6,993 nt of DNA from Spirochaetaceae bacterium (GTDB lineage Bacteria > Spirochaetota > Spirochaetia > Treponematales > Breznakiellaceae), in contig JAITJK010000202.1 of NCBI GenBank assembly GCA_031278935.1, forward strand, positions 1-6,993, in the 5' to 3' direction. The number at the start of each line of letters is the position of its first letter. Within the stretch, counting starts at the first letter, position 1. Below, piece after piece: positions 4,973 through 6,993 of this stretch. The notes under the pieces are model-generated. The model saw nothing but the letters and a program-made list of their open reading frames with translations, was not told where the DNA came from and made no database searches. The translations under genes were made by a program, and so were the position numbers.

Positions 4973-6993
4973 GGGCGGCGGACGATGAATTCTTGGTGAT
5001 TGGTCCATAGGGGTTCGGAGAGTGCTTGGGCTTGCTCCAAGAGGGTCCGCTGCACCCGGAAGGGCTTTTCCCCAGGACGCGGTTCAAGACGCCGCCAGAC
5101 CCCGTCGCTCCCCAGCACGCGGGCTTGGCAGTTATCCCGAAAATAGGCTTCCAAAAGGCTAAGGACCTGTCGGCGCAAGTCTTCCTGCAACACCGGAACC
5201 ATAAGCTCCACCCGGCGTTCCAGATTCCGAGGCATCCAATCCGCGCTGGACAAATACAACTCTTCCGCGCCGCCGTTGGCAAAATAAAAAATCCGGGAAT
5301 GTTCAAGATACCGGTCAATAATGCTGATAACCCGGATATGCTCCGACAGACCCGGCGCCCCGGGCACGAGCATACAAACGCCCCGAATGTTGAGCAGTAC
5401 CTTAACCCCCGCAGCGGATGCCCGGTATAAAGCCTGGATCATATCCCGGTCCGCCAGGGCATTCATTTTCGCTATGATCCGGCCCGGGTACTTTTGGCTC
5501 GAACGCTTAGTTTCCCGGTCAATCAGGTCCAAAAGACGATACTTAAGCCCCGTCGGGGCGATTACCAGGTTTCGCATGGACTGAATCACCGAATAGCCGG
5601 TAATCATGTTGAAGAACAGCCCCGCGTCATAGGCGATCTCTTCCCGGGCCGTAAACAGTCCCAGGTCCTCGTAGAGCCGGGCGGTCTTGTCGTTGTAGTT
5701 TCCTGTAGAAAGATGGACGTACCGCTTGATCCGGTAGTTTTCCCGGCGGATAATCACGGAAATCTTGGCGTGTACCTTAAGGTGCGACAGGCCGTAGATC
5801 ACCATAACCCCGGCCTTCTCCAGTCGGTTGGCCCAGGAAATGTTGCGCTCTTCATCAAACCGGGCCTTAAGCTCCACCACAGCGGTTACCTGTTTGCCCT
5901 TGAGAGCCGCTTCTTCCAGGGCTTTCACGATGGGAGAATCTCCGCTGGTCCGGTAGAGCGCAGTTTTAATGGCAAGCACCTGGGGATCCGAGGCCGCAGA
6001 CTGAAAGAAGCGCACCACGGGATCAAAAGACTGATAGGGCAGGTGCAAGAGCAGGTCTTTCTCGCGAATCCGATCCCACAAAGAGGCGTCGGCGGCCATA
6101 TCCGTGAAACTCGGGTGAGCGTAGATGCCCCAGGACTTTTCCCGCAGATGATCAAAGCCCGGCGCGTTGATGAGTTCCCCAAGGCCGTGCAGATTCAAGG
6201 GCCCCCGGACCTCATAGATATCCTGGGCCTGTAAATAAAAGCGCCGGGCCAGAGCGTCCCTGAGCCCTACACTGCCGGGGGAATACACCATCTGGACGAC
6301 CATGGACTTCCCCCGGATTTCCAGGACTTCTTCCATAGCTTCAATAAAGTCCTCGTCCCGCTTTTCATCCACGGAAAAATCCGCGTCCCGGTTAATTTTG
6401 AAGAGCATCTGTTCCTTCACCCGGTATCCAGGATAGAGGGTCCACCCAAGACACAGGACCAGGTCTTCTAAAAGGGCCCAGGAGGTTTTGGAGGGCACCG
6501 CACCCTGGGCTTCCCGCGGGGGCAGGTAGATGATCCGATCCAGCACCGGGGGAATCTGGATTATCGAAATTCGATCCGCTTCGGCGGTTTCCCCGGGATT
6601 GTCCGGGGCGAGGAGAAAAGCCCCGTAGAGGGAGTAACTTTCAATGGAAGGCAGGTCTTCCGCCTCTTCGATGCGTAAGGGCGTAAGCAGGGGATAAATG
6701 TCCTGCATAAAGAAAGCGTCCAGATACTCCCAATGGGCAGGAGTATACTCAGGGGGCTTAAGGAGTTCAAGGCCCCCTTGAGCCAGAGCGGGAAAGACCT
6801 CCTCTTCCAGGCAGGTATATTGCCGTTGGATGATAGAACGAATTTTTGCCACCCCTTGGGTGAGCTGCTCTTTGGCGCTCAAGAACCCAGGGTCTTCAGG
6901 GGAGCTGCCTGAACGGCCGAGAAAGGCGCGTTTCATCGCCGCGACTCGGACCATAAAAAATTCGTCGAAGTTCGAGGAGACAATGGACAAATA
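4951..6993 (-). CDS. ppk: polyphosphate kinase PPK1, N-terminus cut by window edge
   Basis: PPK1 reversibly transfers the gamma phosphate of ATP to polyphosphate through a phosphohistidine, usually as an oligomer at the inner membrane. The frame runs from the right edge to TAG at 4951-4953, giving 680 visible residues. The first recognisable block, S-S-N-F-D-E-F-F, matches the E. coli segment around Asn45, so about 37 residues are missing and the Met at 6988-6990 is internal. Counting from that Met, the catalytic set is complete: R347, R377 (K-A-R-F-D-E), H407 (V-H-A-K, bases 5770-5772), Y440, R536 and H564 (L-E-H-S, bases 5299-5301). These fall at a constant offset of 28 from E. coli R375, R405, H435, Y468, R564 and H592. 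The N, head, C1 and C2 domains follow in order. The tail is short and Pro-rich (RRPPAPSAV). It converges on the M28-like gene with 63 nt between the stops; its promoter lies outside the window. Confidence 0.96.
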   Translation of the reverse strand, partial: YLSIVSSNFDEFFMVRVAAMKRAFLGRSGSSPEDPGFLSAKEQLTQGVAKIRSIIQRQYTCLEEEVFPALAQGGLELLKPPEYTPAHWEYLDAFFMQDIYPLLTPLRIEEAEDLPSIESYSLYGAFLLAPDNPGETAEADRISIIQIPPVLDRIIYLPPREAQGAVPSKTSWALLEDLVLCLGWTLYPGYRVKEQMLFKINRDADFSVDEKRDEDFIEAMEEVLEIRGKSMVVQMVYSPGSVGLRDALARRFYLQAQDIYEVRGPLNLHGLGELINAPGFDHLREKSWGIYAHPSFTDMAADASLWDRIREKDLLLHLPYQSFDPVVRFFQSAASDPQVLAIKTALYRTSGDSPIVKALEEAALKGKQVTAVVELKARFDEERNISWANRLEKAGVMVIYGLSHLKVHAKISVIIRRENYRIKRYVHLSTGNYNDKTARLYEDLGLFTAREEIAYDAGLFFNMITGYSVIQSMRNLVIAPTGLKYRLLDLIDRETKRSSQKYPGRIIAKMNALADRDMIQALYRASAAGVKVLLNIRGVCMLVPGAPGLSEHIRVISIIDRYLEHSRIFYFANGGAEELYLSSADWMPRNLERRVELMVPVLQEDLRRQVLSLLEAYFRDNCQARVLGSDGVWRRLEPRPGEKPFRVQRTLLEQAQALSEPLWTNHQEFIVRRPPAPSAV

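Noticed and set aside
5494..6234. Plus-strand reading frame of 246 codons opposite ppk
   Set aside because: The PPK1 catalytic residues on the minus strand are complete and correctly spaced; the opposite frame has no known motif.
1..6993. CRISPR array, tRNA, rRNA, insertion sequence or phage attachment site
   Set aside because: No regularly spaced repeats, no cloverleaf or rRNA-like segments, and no transposase or integrase frame were seen; nearly all of the window is accounted for by protein genes.

Overview
The window is a compact, fairly G+C-rich bacterial segment with four complete protein genes, two genes cut by the window edges, one candidate small ORF and two short intergenic regions. 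The gene set fits a spirochaete, most likely a Treponema-like organism: an M30 (hyicolysin-type) lipoprotein peptidase, a PdxY salvage kinase, an M28-like protein, PPK1, and a metallophosphoesterase next to a ParB/sulfiredoxin-fold protein. This placement is inferred from protein style and recalled families, not from a search. There is no rRNA, tRNA, CRISPR array, insertion sequence or phage gene, so it reads as a chromosomal housekeeping or accessory neighbourhood.

Layout. On the minus strand, 1-1185 encodes the N-terminal 395 residues of a secreted lipoprotein zinc peptidase; its C-terminus lies beyond the left edge. Positions 1186-1439 are a divergent regulatory region. It holds a candidate promoter for each direction, a 7-bp inverted repeat overlapping the plus-strand promoter, a pair of 7-bp direct repeats one helical turn apart, and a possible 32-codon leader ORF. 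From 1440 to 4887 a tightly packed plus-strand operon encodes a calcineurin-like metallophosphoesterase, a ParB/Srx-like protein, pyridoxal kinase PdxY and an M28-like peptidase homologue. The junctions are a 4-nt ATGA overlap, an 8-nt gap and a 3-nt gap. Convergent to it, 4951-6993 on the minus strand encodes nearly all of polyphosphate kinase PPK1; about 37 N-terminal residues lie beyond the right edge.

How the genes relate. The overlapping metallophosphoesterase and ParB/Srx-like genes look like one functional unit: a phosphohydrolase with a likely nucleotide-binding partner of unknown role. This pair is the best candidate here for an undescribed system. PdxY makes pyridoxal 5'-phosphate from salvaged vitamer. 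The M28-like protein keeps most of the di-zinc site but appears to lack the last metal-binding histidine. PPK1 makes polyphosphate and is transcribed separately. The 3' ends of the M28-like gene and ppk share an 11-nt sequence in inverted orientation, forming a long imperfect stem across the convergent junction.
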